A stretch of 64,000 nucleotides of DNA from Daphnia carinata. Taxonomy: Eukaryota > Arthropoda > Branchiopoda > Diplostraca > Daphniidae. Location: assembly GCF_022539665.2 (NCBI RefSeq), contig NC_081335.1:3844001-3908000 (forward strand), given 5' to 3'. Under the pieces are notes generated by a model. It did no database searches. It was not told the origin of the DNA and worked only from the letters and a program-made list of their open reading frames with translations. Shown here piece by piece: positions 1-13,108 of the stretch; within the stretch, counting starts at the first letter, position 1, and each line of letters starts with the position of its first letter. A program made the translations under genes and the position numbers.

Positions 1-847
1 TTTTTTGGTCCGGGTATGTTAGTGTATCGTACCTTTATTTGCATGGCAAGAGTATCGTACAATATTTATAGCCCCAATTTCTGAGCTTAAAAACTATCGA
101 TCGTTGGGGCTCTATGTCTGGCATGGTTACACCCACTGTCTGATAGACAGAGAGAGAATCATGAGATTGAAAAAAAAAAAAACAGTTCATCGGCTCTTGT
201 TGCCTACATTGTATACACATCAATAGGGCTCGCCTGTCATATGCAACTTCCAACAAGGGCCCGAAGAAGGCTCTCCGTTGTCTGCATCGTTGTTGCTGAG
301 GATCGTTGTCGTCTGCTTCGGCATAGAAAGAATTAAATAACCTTGGTTCAATCGAAAGATCATCCCCCCCCCCCGAAATACAAAAGGTAATCTAATATCT
401 ATATTGTCTGGCCTCTTTATTTCAAGCTGGCCTTCAAACTATGGGTTGTTTTGGCTTGTTGTCATTTCTCCGCGCTAGTTTAGTTATGTAATAATTGGAA
501 AGACATGAACGAAAAGAAAAAATGGAGACACGAATCATTCAAAAGATATTGCACACGCACTGTGTGTCTGCGTATTACATTCTCCTTCAATGGACATCTG
601 TTTGAATAAAAGCGTTCGCTGTTTGTGTGCCTGCGTGTCAGTTTGCAGCGCAACTGGTTGTTTTCTTTTTCTTCTCCACCTTTCATCCGTCTCTTTCTTT
701 TTCCTCTTAGTCTCTCTTTCTTTCTTTTTTTTTTTTTTTTTTTACCTTTATTTTTCGCCCATTTTCTCACGCCAGAGTTGCCGACGAACGTTTCGTGAGT
801 TCACTTTTTTTTTTTTTTTGGGACATAGCAGCAATCTCTTGCTGACT

Positions 848-915
848 CGTATATAAAAGGAGCCCGATGTTCGCCTTAAGTCTCTCTGTTTTCTGTCCGA
901 GCCGAGACATCAGTT
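848..915 (+). promoter_or_regulatory. Core promoter of the sugar transporter gene
   Basis: A clear TATA box (TATATAAAAG family) lies at about 850-859. An arthropod-like initiator match, TCAGTT, sits at 910-915. It is about 60 bp downstream of the TATA box, which is farther than the usual 25-30 bp, so the start may instead fall near 880-885. The coding start is at 1297, giving a 5' UTR of roughly 400 bp. Position and motif are seen directly; use as a promoter is inferred. Confidence 0.55.
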
Positions 916-1296
916 GCCACTTGTTGGTGATCCTCAACTTATATCCTTCTTCCCGCAGTTACATTACATTTTTAATCCACCAAAAAAAAAAAAAACGCAC
1001 GAAATTTCATTTCAGTGTCAAAAAAAAGTTCATTTAACATCAAACAACTTGTTCGTACAAGCTCCCATTTCACGGAGAAAAAAGAAATAACCCACGTGTG
1101 TGACAATTACGTATCGTGAGTTTAGCGCAAAGTTCGTTGGAGACGTACAGTCCCTTATTTTTTATTATTCAAAGTAAAAATAAAAAAATAAAAAAAAAAG
1201 TAGTTTTTCTTCTTTTTGAACATCGGTGTGTGTGTGGATTTCCTCAATTTTTCGTGTGTGTGCGTTTTGCCGCGTGTGCCGCTTGTTGACGCAGAC

Positions 1297-4200
1297 ATGG
1301 CAGCGATCAATAAGGCTTTCGTCCCTGAAGATGATTTCAAAGAAACTCGTCGTCAGGATCGTCCTACCCCGATGCATAAGGGAACGGTCTGTCACGTAGA
1401 CATCGAGGGGATCGATGACTCAAAAGCGCCCAAGATACCCCAGATTTTAGCCACACTGCCAGGTAACGTACGAAATTCCCTACGTGGAAACCAATAATCG
1501 TTTGGCGTACCGCATTTTTTGGGGGGTACGCCGACATTTATTCAAATGAATCATTTCTCTTTTTCTTTTTTTTTTTTGAATTTTTATCGACTGTCTTTGA
1601 TTTATTTCCAGCGTTGTTTGGTGCTTTTGTTTTGGGAACTTATCTGGGCTGGTGCAGTCCGGTGCAACCGCAATTGAAATCGGCCAACGGTACAATGACG
1701 GCCAGCGACGAGGATCAGCAAAGCGTGTGGCACTTGTTGTTGGACGAAGATCAAATGTCGTGGGTAGGGTCGCTGATTAATGTCGGAGCCGTAGTAGGAT
1801 GCCTTTGCGGAGGCTTCCTCATGGACAGATTCGGTCGAAAGGTCATCTTGGCCGCCGTCTTTCTGCTCTACACTGCCGGCTGGCTCTTGATCACGTTGGG
1901 CGTTCACGCTAGTAAGTGCGATTCTAACATCGCATTCTTTCAATTCTCCAAAGAGAAACAAAAAAAAAAAAAAATGAAACAAAAAAATATGAGTTGACCT
2001 TTTGAAATGATTATTTTCTAATACGAAAATAAGGGAGTAGATGTTTAATGTTGTTGTTTTTCTTTGGTTATGTAACGTTTGACACTTGAACATTCACGCG
2101 CAGGTATGTTGTATGTCGGTCGGATTGTCGGTGGATTAGCTGGAGGCGTTTGCTGCGTCGTAGCTCCAAGTTACATTGGTACGTTTTCACAGATGTTTTC
2201 AAATAGATAAAAAAAAAAACAAAAAAAAAACAATCGCGGGAAAAGGGTTCGTGTCACGTTTCTTTCTGTTTTGGCTCTCGTACCGGGACACGCATAACAG
2301 TTCCGGCTTTTTCTTTCTTTCTATTGTGTCGTGAAACACACGAAATAACGACGCAGGTGAGACGTCCACCATGTCGATGCGAGGAGCGTTAGGTATGCTG
2401 TTTTCTGCCATGATGTCCGCAGGAATTTTGGCAACAAGTCTATTGGGATGGCTGGTAAACAACAATTGATTTCATTATTGACGTGTTTTTTGAGGGGCCT
2501 TTTAAAAATGACTGGTTATTTGCTATTGCGGTTTGACCAGATTGATATAGAAATCTAGTCAACTACAACAACAACAACAAAAAAAGCGCCTTGAATTATT
2601 AATGTGGGTCTTTGAACTAAAATTTTTTGTCTGTCCGCGTTTTCACAATTGGCCGTAATGATAGGATTGGCGTTGGATTTCGGCCATCTGCACCATTTTC
2701 CCTGTGGTGGTTCTCGTCGGAGTCATCTTCGTACCGGACTCGCCATACTTTTTAATGAAACAAGGTAAATCCTTTTTTTTTTTTTTTTTTTTTTTCTAAT
2801 TCGCGCGCAATTGCAGTCAATGACCGTCCCTTTTTATTCTTTGTGCTTCGTCATGCGCAAAATTTAAAAGCAGCCCCCAAACAAGAGAATCACGCCGACG
2901 ATTATCTATCAATCGTGTAGTTGTTTTGTCTCACCACAAAAGTGGTCTTTATTTTTTGAAGAAAAAAAAAAAAAAAAACCAAAGGACAATTAGGTTTTTT
3001 TTTTTGTATCCTTGGGCTAGATTTTCAGGGCGCGAAATAGAAAAGCAGAAAGAGTCGCACCAAAGCAGCAGGTGGCCCCCAACACGGCCGTCGGCTCACG
3101 CCAATTAAGGTCTTATTTTTCTTGAAAACCACATTTAGGTCTTTCCAGTTCTCTCCCACCTACCTCAGACAAAATTTGCTTGAAATTCTATTTTGGGTCG
3201 TTCCCTTTTTTTTTTTCAAAATGTTTGAATCGTAGTGAATGGTGTAAAACTGGCATATTTTACAATCTCTATTCAAACTTGTCGGTCACGGCCACACATC
3301 AAATCGTAAGTGAACGTGACGTGACTACCTTCTGGCGCGGTTCAAAACACCTGCGAATTTTCGTTTTAAAAAATAAAATAAAATAAAATTATTGAAACAA
3401 GTTGTAAATAGAGATGATGATGGCAACTGTTGATGATTGGTTGCACGCACAGGTCGCCAAGGAGACGCCGAATGCTCGTTACTCTGGCTGCGCGGGGATG
3501 ATTACAATTACGTGAAAGCCGAGCTGAGCCGCATCGAGGCTCTAATTGTGGAAGATGCGGCTCAAGAGTCGCGATTCTCTGACATCACGCGACCTGCCGT
3601 TTACAAGCCCGTCCTCATCGGAATTGGCCTCATGGTTCTTCAACAGCTCTCCGGCATCAACGCGGCCCTCTTCAATTCAGTGGAAATTTTCCACTTGTCC
3701 GGTTCCAGTTTAGACGGACTCGTCAGTGCTGTCATTCTCAATTTCGTTCTGGTAACATTAAAAAAAAAAAAAAAAAAAAAGGCCCTTTGTTTTTCGTTTG
3801 AATTAATTGAATCATTGTCTTTCAGTTGGTGGCTGCCCTGTCGTCTTCCATCTTAGTGGAGCGTTTAGGACGTAAAGTTTTGTTCCTACTGTCGGAGACG
3901 TTAACGTGCCTGTCCGTCGTCGCCTTGGGTGGCTACTTCTACGTGCTGGAGAACGACCGCGAGACGGCCCAACGATTCGGATGGGTTCCATTGACCCTTT
4001 TAATCTTCTTCATTGCTGTTTTCGCTGCGGGAGTGGGTCCCTTGCCTTGGCTCGTGTCCGGAGAACTGATGCCGGCCAAATTTAAAGGACCCGGCAGCTC
4101 AATTGTTGCCTTCACTAACTGGATCACTTCGTTCGTTGTCACTAAAGTCTTCATTGACATGCAAAGAAGCCTCACCAATGCCGGAACGTTTTGGGTCTTT

Positions 4201-4365
4201 GGCATCTTGTGTTTTATCGGCATCCTCTTCGGCATCTTCATCTTGCCCGAGACGAAAGGCAAAACGCCAGAACAAATTCAGGCCCTCTTCGTCAGCGATG
4301 GCAAAGCATTAGAGAATCGAGAGAATGCCAATCATTCCACGGAGCAACGTCCATCACGTTTCTGA
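1297..4365 (+). CDS. Facilitated trehalose/sugar transporter (Tret1-like, MFS/SLC2 family)
   Basis: Predicted plasma-membrane facilitator of trehalose or glucose, 525 aa. Exons: 1297-1462, 1612-1911, 2104-2178, 2357-2454, 2665-2764, 3453-3751, 3826-4365; the total of 1578 bp is in frame and all junctions are GT-AG. The protein shows the sugar-porter signatures in order: MDRFGRK in the loop after TM2, PDSPYFLMKQGR at the end of the first half, QQLSGIN in TM7, ERLGRK in the TM8-9 loop, GPLPWLVSGELMP in TM10 and PETKGKTPEQIQ after TM12. The soluble N-terminus is about 55 aa. Length and motifs match arthropod Tret1 paralogues, which form large families, so the substrate (trehalose, glucose or another sugar) is inferred. 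Intron 5 is the longest (688 bp) and holds several poly(A)/poly(T) tracts. Confidence 0.9.
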
Positions 4366-4714
4366 ATCTCATTGTTTACATTGGCTATCCTTTGCTTCCT
4401 AAATTATATGATTATTAAAAACTAAACACGAACAATTGTACCGCATTACACGTCCCCACCCATTTCCCGCCGAGTTAAACGCGCACAAGGACGTGAATGA
4501 AAATTGCGACATCATTTTTTGCTTGCTCTATAATCTATTTGGGATTAGACCATTTACGTTTGAATTGTGTCATAAAAGCCAACACGTTATGGCAATGGTT
4601 ATCAAGTTTGGTGCGCGTAATGGATAATCGCAATGGCCTCCAGTACTTTTCCTTTTTTGTAGCCTTATGTCATGCCTTATGTGTCTTGTACTTTTTACAT
4701 AGCAATATTTTTGC

Positions 4715-4720
4715 AATAAA
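4715..4720 (+). terminator. Poly(A) signal AATAAA of the sugar transporter
   Basis: AATAAA about 350 bp after the stop codon at 4365, followed by a GT-rich stretch (GGCGGTGTGTTG), as expected of a cleavage and polyadenylation site. Confidence 0.6.
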
Positions 4721-4735
4721 TTTGGCGGTGTGTTG

Positions 4736-7320
4736 ATCCTCTATCGCAAACGAAACTCTTTTTTGTCTCTCGTTTTCTACTCGTTTCTTGAAAAAGATTT
4801 GGGAAATAGTGTGGAACTGATGGAAAGAAAACGGAGGGGAACGGATCCGATGAAAACAAAAAAGAAAACACGAAGTAGAAAAGAGAGGAGAAAGCATATT
4901 AGCAAGTTTCCATCTCTTTTCCTTGAGAATAATTAGATTTTTTACCGATTTTCCTTTTTCAAAATCAAATGCCTTTCTATTTCACAGTTAGTTTACGACC
5001 CGTTAAGCAAATGGCCACTTTCATCTGCACCGATACATGTTCAAACAAAAGCTTCTCTTGGTTTTCCTTCGCAACTGTGTCAACAACACAAGTCTATCGA
5101 ATTTGACGCCCTTAACCCTCCGTTGGCTCGGTCTCACCCACACACAAATTCGATGAGTAAAAATAGGACGAATAGCTTATCCCCGTCCGTACTGTATGGC
5201 CTTCTTAGTCAAACAGAAGGTTAGAAACCTAGGCAAAATGTTCGATGGCTAAATAATTGGCACTCAAAAACGCAGGTTGTAGCATTTCATTAAACCAATT
5301 TGAACCATCACCTTTTCAATTTTCCCCAACAATTCCAGTGAATGTTCCATCGTTTTTTTTTTTTTACAGTACAGACCGTACTGTTTGTCGTCGTGGAATC
5401 CTTAGAAAAAAAAAAACGTTCAACAAAGTTCGTGTTTCATTAAGCGGCCTTGTAGCTATTGCCACACCCCGATCAATTTGAAACGCTACTTCGTCACAGC
5501 TGCCGCCGCTCTTTGAAAGTAACGCCTCGAAAAACCTTCGACAACTTTGAAGGTCGTTTAACTGCATGTTCTTTATGTTTGCAGGTCACATATAAAAAGG
5601 TATGCATATCTGCATTTGTCGTGAAATAACAAAATTCTTTTTTTTTTTTTATTTCACTCGGATTTGAATTTTTTATTTTTGCCGCCTTTAAAACTTAAAT
5701 CAGAATCGTTTAAAAAAGCCTTGAAATTCTTTATTTTTTCTTTTTGAACTTACAACACTTTTTTTTAAATTATTGGATAGTGAAAAATAGGGTTGGGTTT
5801 AAAAGGAAAATGGGTCGATGTGTACGTTAATAGGTTACGCAGTCCATGACACGTGTGGGACCGACGTAATCGTGGTATCGGACCGTCGAGCTCTAAAGTT
5901 TATGGAACACGCACATCTGTTTCTCCGTCTACACGTTAGCACATTGAAATTATTTAACTGGAAGTAGCAGCTACACAACCGGATGTGTTCTAGGCTATTG
6001 CGTTTGCCCCGTTCGGGAAAATTTTGGATCCATTCTACTTCGCTCCATCAACGGTGCAGACAGCTGTCAACTCTCTGTGCAAGTTTTCCTCTTGAAAGTA
6101 AAACATTTTCGGTTTAGCAAAAACAAAAAAAAAAAAGAAATCTACAGTATCTTGTAGTTTTTTATACGGGAGAGGATAAGACATACATAATGTAACCGTT
6201 GCCATGGATATGCGATCCTTTAAATCATGTACTTCAGTTACTGCATCCCAATCGACTTTGACATCTACATCACGAACGACCCTCTTCTTTCTTCCATGTT
6301 TGGCTTGATTTCTTCGAAACACCGGAACTATATCACAGGGGAGAACAGCGTATTATAATGAAATTGGATCGTCAATGAGTCATTTGACTATATACACATC
6401 AACCCACCCTCCCTTTTATGTTTTTATTACATGCCCTCATATTTACAGTCGATTAAAAAATTCGACGAAATTCAATAACGTTTACAAGGAAAGCATGTTT
6501 ACAAATGTTAAACCGAAAATGGATTCATTCTAATATCCTTTTTTTTTTTATAGATGTACAAACATTTTTTTTTCACAGGTTGCCGCTGTTGCGCTGCAAT
6601 CGTTTAACGTGACGTCTGCGTTTGCGTCACTGTCACAGCCATCGCGGCCCAAGAGTTCGCAAAGTATACGAGCATAACTAATGAATGTCTCTTGGCTGTG
6701 GAAGGTTAATCATGCGCCTAAATGCCGGAAGAAATGGGATTAACTGGAGACGGGATGCCATTGTTCTTTTTGTTTTCCACAAAATCAAAGCGCATTGACG
6801 TTGCGTTCAAAAAGGCAGAGGCATGTGCTTCGTTGATAGCATCCGGCTTTTGCTTGTACCCAGCAAAGTTCGAACCCAACGAAGTTTTCTTCTTTTTTGG
6901 ATGGGTCGTTGGGTACATGTTGGTCTGTGGGTACACGTCGGTGCTGCGAAAAAAGGAAAAACAAAACAAAATTTCAGGGGCGGAAAGGTTACGCATTGAA
7001 TATTCAATCCGTTCTCGATGGACTCTTGGATGTCAACTGGAACTGCATAGACTAAATAGCGAAGCGAGGGGGAGCGGCAGAGATTATCGGCTTCGATGTA
7101 CTCGACTACACCCGAAACTTAAAAAGATAAGTAGGGTCGATCGATACGAAAATATGTCGAATGCTGACTCAGCGCTTTCAGTCTCGTTCAGCTGCGTTCT
7201 GATTAGATGAAACATGGCTTTTAACTGTTCGATTGAGATAGAAAAAAAAAACCCGGGTAATAATCGAAGCAAATTACGTTGTATATATATATCACCGTAA
7301 ACGGGTATAGACTATGACAT
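4736..7320. other. Intergenic stretch with no supportable gene
   Basis: AT-rich sequence with homopolymer tracts. A TATA-like element (TATAAAAAGG) lies at 5591-5600 and a plausible splice acceptor (TTTCACAG) at about 6573-6580. Neither is followed by an open frame that resembles a known protein. The longest open frames here (6722-7210 on +, 6035-6322 and 6718-6996 on -) run through poly(T) and poly(A) tracts and show no recognisable domain. Confidence 0.5.
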
Positions 7321-7323
7321 TCT

Positions 7324-7329
7324 TTTATT
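7324..7329 (-). terminator. Poly(A) signal of the nuclear receptor gene
   Basis: AATAAA on the minus strand, about 400 bp past the stop codon at 7725. It implies a 3' UTR of about 0.4 kb for the receptor transcript. Confidence 0.5.
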
Positions 7330-7724
7330 GATTGACGTATACAGCGTTTTGAAAAACATCACGTAGGCACATCGACCACGTAATCGTGAGCAGACGCACA
7401 ACTGTGTGGACCACGTATCAACGCGCATATCAGTAAAAATTCACTATACGGGATGATGGGGTGGAGGGGGGGGAGGGAGGAGCCAGACTCATTGGGCGCA
7501 TAAAGAAAACCTGATGGTGCAAAACTTGCTTGAGTAGCTACGTCATTCCTGGTGTACACTTGTATACTTTCTGGGAAATCATGTGGCGCGATATGAAGGT
7601 GCAGGTGGGTTGGGGAGAGGGCGAAAGAAAGGGGGGGGGGGGGAAGACATAACAGGGAATATGCGGAATAACGTAAGAAATCAAGAGCACGTCCGCCATG
7701 TTGACATCAGGCACGCACGGATGG

Positions 7725-9172
7725 CTAATGCTGGGAACCGCCTTTTAACAGAGCTAGTCCTCCCAATTGATGCTCTAGCTGGTGGATCTCATCGCTGGAC
7801 AAACGCAGCTGGGCAACCTGCCGATAGGAGTACAAAGAAGTTTGATTGAAACATAATTAGCTTAATGATCATCGAAGAGTAATAATCAACTGAGCCCGTC
7901 TTATGCTGTACGTACCTTGTGTAGATTGTCGACTTCTCGGACGTCGGATAACTTGAGAATGAAACGAGCAAAGGCCTTTTCGCTTATTTCAGGTCCCATT
8001 TTCCAGTGGACGTAGCGCTTGAGCAACTCGATAAAGTGTTCCTGGATAGCCAGGATCTGGGCAGCTTCTGCAGAGTTGCCTTGTTGATTATCGTCGATGG
8101 CGAAGAACGCCACCAACGACAGCAGGACGAGGATTTGCTCGTCGACGTTCAGCGTCAGCAACAAAGATGTGATGGTATCGAAATGTTTGCGCATCACTGC
8201 CGTCCCGTGAAGTCGTTCGAAATCCTTCTCGCAAACGTGGATCGGAAATGTCTCGCTGATCAGCGTGTTGTAACTCGTTCCATCCTTGCTCGTCCATTTG
8301 CGGCCGATCGGATCGAACGTCAGGGCCGACATGATGATTAGCGACTCCATGCCTCGCTCTTTCAACAAGGACATTTGACTAGACTCGTCCAGCTGCTGAA
8401 GTTGCGGAACACTCTGCAGAAAGAAGAAAACACGGCGGATAACACTGGCGAAAATGGCGGCCGTCTTCCCAGGTAGTGCTGATTGGCATTCGGAACTCTG
8501 ACAATGTTTCGGGTACTCGGTGACCTGGTACGCCCGCCTGCAGAGCTGGACCAACAGGTGGATTTCGGTGGCGTGGTCGGGACTTAGAACGAGGGTGGAC
8601 GTCCGGTCAATGGATCTGTCGGCAGGTCCCAACTGGCGACATATTTTCTGCGTTAGGATCATCAATTGTTCTTGATTGTTTCTCAGTTTCTTCATCGATT
8701 TCATCTTTAATTCAGCTCGCATTTCGTCCGACATGAACCTTGAATAAATCGCAAGGTATTAATATTATTTATTTCATTTTTCTTATTTAATCATTTACCA
8801 TTTCTTATCCATGCCGATGGCCAAGCATTGCTTTAAACGGCAGTGTGAACAATGTTTTCGCGAGATGACATCTATCCGACAAGATCCTCCGTACACGCAT
8901 CGGTACTTTATTCGTTTGAAATGAAAGAATTTGAAAATGAAAAAAAAAAAAAAATGACGGAATATGAAACAAATGAATATACTTACTTGTTTATAGCGGT
9001 CGTTGACGACGGCACGGCGGAAGAAAGCTTTGCAGCTAGCGCAACACAATCCGCCAAAGTGGTAGCATCGGGCCACGTCACCGCACACGCCACAGATTTT
9101 CGACGTTTTCGGGATTGTTGCATGACCTGCATCATCTCGGCTACTGACCGCGGACGATTTAGTCATATTCAT
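7725..9172 (-). CDS. Nuclear hormone receptor (NR1-like, HR96/HR97 type)
   Basis: Predicted ligand-regulated transcription factor of 402 aa. Exons, in transcript order: 9172-8987, 8905-8799, 8738-7916, 7817-7725; the total of 1209 bp is in frame. The DNA-binding domain spans about residues 27-95: first zinc finger ICGVCGD...CCASCKAFFRR (P-box CASCK), second finger CVYGGSC...KHCSHCRLKQC, then LAIGMDKKWFMSDEMRAEL. The ligand-binding domain begins at about residue 150 with a helix 3-5 core around LLKERGMESLIIMSALTFDP. The C-terminus (SSDEIHQLEHQLGG...) shows no classical AF-2 motif of the LLxEIF kind. A TTTCCTTC-type acceptor near 9227 and a donor near 9892 suggest a 5' UTR intron upstream. Membership in the NR1 group is from family knowledge; the HR97 subgroup, known in Daphnia, is a guess. 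Confidence 0.87.
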
Positions 9173-11329
9173 CTTCTCTTCAAGTTAGAATTTTTCCTTC
9201 GCTAATGGACGAAACGCACACAGATCCTGTCTTTCCTTCTAATAGATTCCAAATGACCACAAAACAAAACAAATAAACAAAGATTAGTGATTCGACAAGT
9301 TTTAAATGTTGCACGATTACAACAGTGCCTTATCAGCGAAAGAGTGTGTATGAACGGTATCGGGCGTCTATACTTAACAACCACTTTTTTTTCACGTCTA
9401 CCGAAGGGTACAGGTGGCCTCTCCCCCTTCCCCACTAGTTGCCCATGCTGGTTGCTTCTTATTCGATTGGTTAAGACGTATCAAATCTGACGTCTGAAGG
9501 AGTAGCACACGATGCCTCGACGAGATAGGCGTTCACCCTGTGACATGGCAACGAGATTTATCGTAAGGACAAAGTCCGCACGAAACCCACAGCTCGTTTT
9601 TTTTTTGACATTATTCGAACTGTTACTGGCTCTTTTGCTCGCTCTTGTTATACGATTTCGATTATCGGAAACGGGCCGATGGCTGTAGTGATACACACGA
9701 AGCCATACTGAACAACAGTATGCAGTTAAGCAAACATGAATAGGGGTGAATAGCTCCATCATTCCCGCTTTCCATTGCAAAAAAAGAAAATCAATGAAGT
9801 AGGAATAAAAGGCGTGATGTGGCATGTTGTTCAACAATGCTAATGAAAAGAATCTTTTTTTTTTTTTGGTTAAATTTGCCTTACCAGGATGTCCAGGCGC
9901 CAGCTTCTGGATCCGTTCTTCGCTTGTGGAAGGCACAAACCACACTCGGACAGAAATTGAATGGTGTACGTGATCGTTCGGGACTGGCACGCTCCCTTGC
10001 TGCTTGTTTGGAAATGACTGTGCGTTAAACCCATGTGTACCCACCTTGCCGTATAGATCATTTTTCGACGGTACATCCCGTTCGCTAGTGTGTATCTAGC
10101 TAGGGGTCCAGGGCTTTGATACGCCTGTGCATATCAGCACTGCTGCTCATATGTTAGTGCGCAAGTCGCCCAACTGACAGTCAGGGGGAGGAGACACGTG
10201 ACCCATAACCCACCCAACTTCTGTTCTCTAATAGTTCGTCACAGCGTACCCTAACACACACCATATTTTTGTGTGTGTTAAAACGCTTCGCTTGCTGTCT
10301 ATATCCAATGACATTACCGAGATAAGAGTGGGTATGATCAAGTCGACGCAATAAGTTTCAGCATATCTCCTCGATTTCAGTGTGTCTTCGACTACATTCT
10401 TGCCTGTCATTTCGATGCGAATTACAATGTTTCCAGTTAATGAGTCGCGTGCCTTCCGATGCATGTTGTTCATATTCTACTGCATTCTCTGACAAATCAA
10501 ATGAGGTGCACTCGTAGTGCATCATTCTCTTGATATCAAAGGAGGATACAAAAATGTTTTCCAATCTGGATGGAATTTGGAATTAGGATGATAAGCCTAC
10601 TACGTGGATCTGCACAGCCTAAGCAGTCGGAAAGATAATATTTATGGGCATTTAGCCATTTATGGGCCACTGTTTGTTTAATAGAAACGGCAACAGCTCT
10701 GGCTAAACATATTCACGTGATCAACATGAATAAAGAAATTAGATATATATATATATATATATGTTTTAAAACATTTGTAACTTCCACGAAGTTCTTTGAT
10801 GCGCAGGACTGGCGATCGTGACTGAGTGAAAGAGAGACCATGACTCGTTCTTTTCCGACTTTCCGGGGTCCTGAAAATCCTTCGAAATAACAGTGTTCGG
10901 TTTCGCTTATTTGTTGTTTTTCTAACCGTTATCCGAACCGAATATTTTGAATCAGCAGAGGTTATTTTAAAAATTGTGTGCTCTAAATATTGTGCCATGT
11001 TAGCCCATTACTCTTATTTGAAATCAAAATGAAAAAATATATTGAAATGAAAGCTCTGGAGCAGTCTGTCGTGTCAACTTCCAAGTCGTCTACGGAATCA
11101 AAATAGAGAAATTTCGGGAAAGAACGTCTGCTAGATAGTTCGATGATTAAAGTCGTAACATTTTGAATACTTTAGAAATTTCGGCATTTGATGGTTTCTC
11201 AGTGGCTATTATCGTAATAGCTTCAAAATTTGTATATCATTGAACATAGGTTTCTTAGTTTCAAGTGGAACCAGCAAACGTTATTCTTATTCATGAGTGG
11301 GAAAACCTACGATTGATCGAGCATAAACG
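9173..11329. other. Upstream region of the nuclear receptor and TMEM129 genes
   Basis: No protein-coding gene recognised. It probably contains the 5' UTR exon of the receptor: on the minus strand a donor (CCTG, then GTAAGG) lies near 9892 and an acceptor near 9227. An (AT)n microsatellite of about 20 bp lies at 10742-10762. The right end must hold the TMEM129 promoter; no clear TATA box was seen there. Confidence 0.4.
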
Positions 11330-12719
11330 ATGATTGAATTCACTGCGTTTTATTCGATTTTTGTATTTTGCTTCATCTTCCCTCCGAGTGCGTTTGTTAG
11401 TGCAGGTATAACGATATCAAATTTATTTGATTCGTGGTTGGGAAGTGAAGACCTGCAGTTTGTGCAGTACCATCTTGTTCGCACATTGACTACTGTAGTG
11501 ATCCACAGTCTTTTACCACTTGGATTTTTTGGTGGAGTCCTGCTTGTTGAAGGCCTGGATCAACTAGTACTATTGGTACAAACTCCACTTGGGCTAGGAT
11601 TACTTTGCTTATCTGCCCTTCTTCCAGTAATTGCTGTGGCAAAAGTTTTTTCTTGGCGGACAAACAACTGGAGTTCTCATCCGATTGTAGTTTCATTGAC
11701 TACATATGCCACTAATGGAAGACACTGGAAAGATGTAGCATCAGAAATCAACACTGAATTCAGAAGGTAAGGAAAACAAGCTTTATTGCTACGAATGTAG
11801 TTTAACATTAACAGTCAAATTAACATTTCAGAATAGACAAGGTCACTGTTAGAACAAACCCGATTTCGAAAACTGTTATAACCAGTTCTTGGATCATCAA
11901 AGTTGAACCATATGCCGTCAGGGTAGCACATCAGAACCACGTCGCCTTAGAGCTAGAAAATGCGGAAGAGCACGACTATACCCCTGATAGTCAAACAACG
12001 CAATATTTATGGGTTAAAGTGGAGCAGATTCAAACCAGACAAAAGTTGTTTTCTATTCGCCTTAACGCGATGGATTATGCAGACATGCAAAACAGACTTC
12101 AAAGGAGTATCAGCAATGTTCGAGGATTATTAATTAATCAGGTTAGGAAGAATGTTAATGAATTACTTAGCTTTGCTAAGCACTAGTTTGGCACAGGTAA
12201 AAATTCTGTTTTTTTAGGATATCCATGCACGCTTTTCAAAAGTCTTTATCGAAGAAGTTAGTTTGAATCCAGTCTTTCAAACCCAAGAGGTACGTTTACC
12301 ATAAACATCTGGTTAAGCGATAAGCATACTACTGATGCGTCTTTTTGTGCTTCTTTATTCGATATTCATTTTAAATGAATCTAGGAGATGGATTCGTGTT
12401 TAGGGTGCGGAGTTAACAATGCCAATGTTCGCTTAGTGAGAAGGTGCCTGCCCACTGAAGCTACCAATGGTTGTACTCCGTGTTTCTGCCGTCCAATGTG
12501 GTGTATACATTGCCTTAGCAAATGGTAGTTATATCGATGCTATATCCAAGGACAATTTGATTTATTCGCTTCACATTTGTTGTGTCCGATAGGTTTTCTG
12601 CCAGACAAGATGCCGAGCATCCTGAAACGTGGCTTTCTTCTCGCTGCCCCTGCCCAACTTGTCGCAGCCCTTTTTGCGTACTTGATGTTAGTTTGGTCGA
12701 AAATGTACAAAACATTTAA
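11330..12719 (+). CDS. TMEM129: TMEM129, ER membrane E3 ubiquitin ligase
   Basis: 361 aa, almost the length of the human protein (362 aa). Exons: 11330-11766, 11832-12141, 12218-12289, 12385-12524, 12593-12719; the 1086 bp total is in frame. Hydrophobic segments lie in the first 150 residues (around FYSIFVFCFIF, GFFGGVLLVEGLDQLVLL and LGLLCLSALLPVIAV), consistent with a multi-pass ER anchor. The C-terminal cytosolic domain carries the atypical all-cysteine RING: CLGC, CTPCFCRPMWCIHCLSKWF, ARQD, PETWL, CPCPTCRSPFC. In vertebrates TMEM129 recruits E2 enzymes and ubiquitinates ER-associated degradation substrates; that role here is by homology. The introns are all short (65-95 bp). Confidence 0.93.
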
Positions 12720-13108
12720 CTGAACTTCTGGATTCGCGTTTGAATACAGTCATCTGCTTTTAAACGGTTGCTCTTGAATCAAACCTGGTATTTAGATTCA
12801 GATAAAATCTGTAGCCTGAATAAGTTGCCCACATGTGAGCTTATTTTCTGAACTAAGTGATAAGCCATAATCCGGCGTGGTGAAAGCCACCGTCGCTTTC
12901 TTTTAATTTTTATCTTCAAGTACTGCGAAATTATTACGAGTGCCCTGCAAATTAAACGGTTATATTCATGGGCAAAGACCGCCATTGCGACATATCCCTG
13001 TTATGATACTGAGCAATTTCAAAAATCAACCACAAAAAGAAACTTTTATGGACTCTTTAAGTGAAAAAAATACATGTAGTAAAACGTAAATGGTTTAAGC
13101 GGTCGGGA

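Noticed and set aside
5591-5600. TATA box as the promoter of a new gene
   Set aside because: No coding exon with family similarity could be built downstream.
6855-6890. tRNA-like B box (GGTTCGAA) on the minus strand
   Set aside because: No matching A box, acceptor stem or cloverleaf around it. No tRNA was found anywhere in the window.
6722-7210. 162-codon plus-strand open frame as a gene
   Set aside because: It runs through a poly(T) tract and an antisense 3' flank, has no recognisable motif and no consistent codon pattern.
9481-10044. 187-codon minus-strand open frame as a protein
   Set aside because: It crosses a splice donor-like site at 9892 and a poly(T) tract; more likely 5' UTR and intron of the nuclear receptor.
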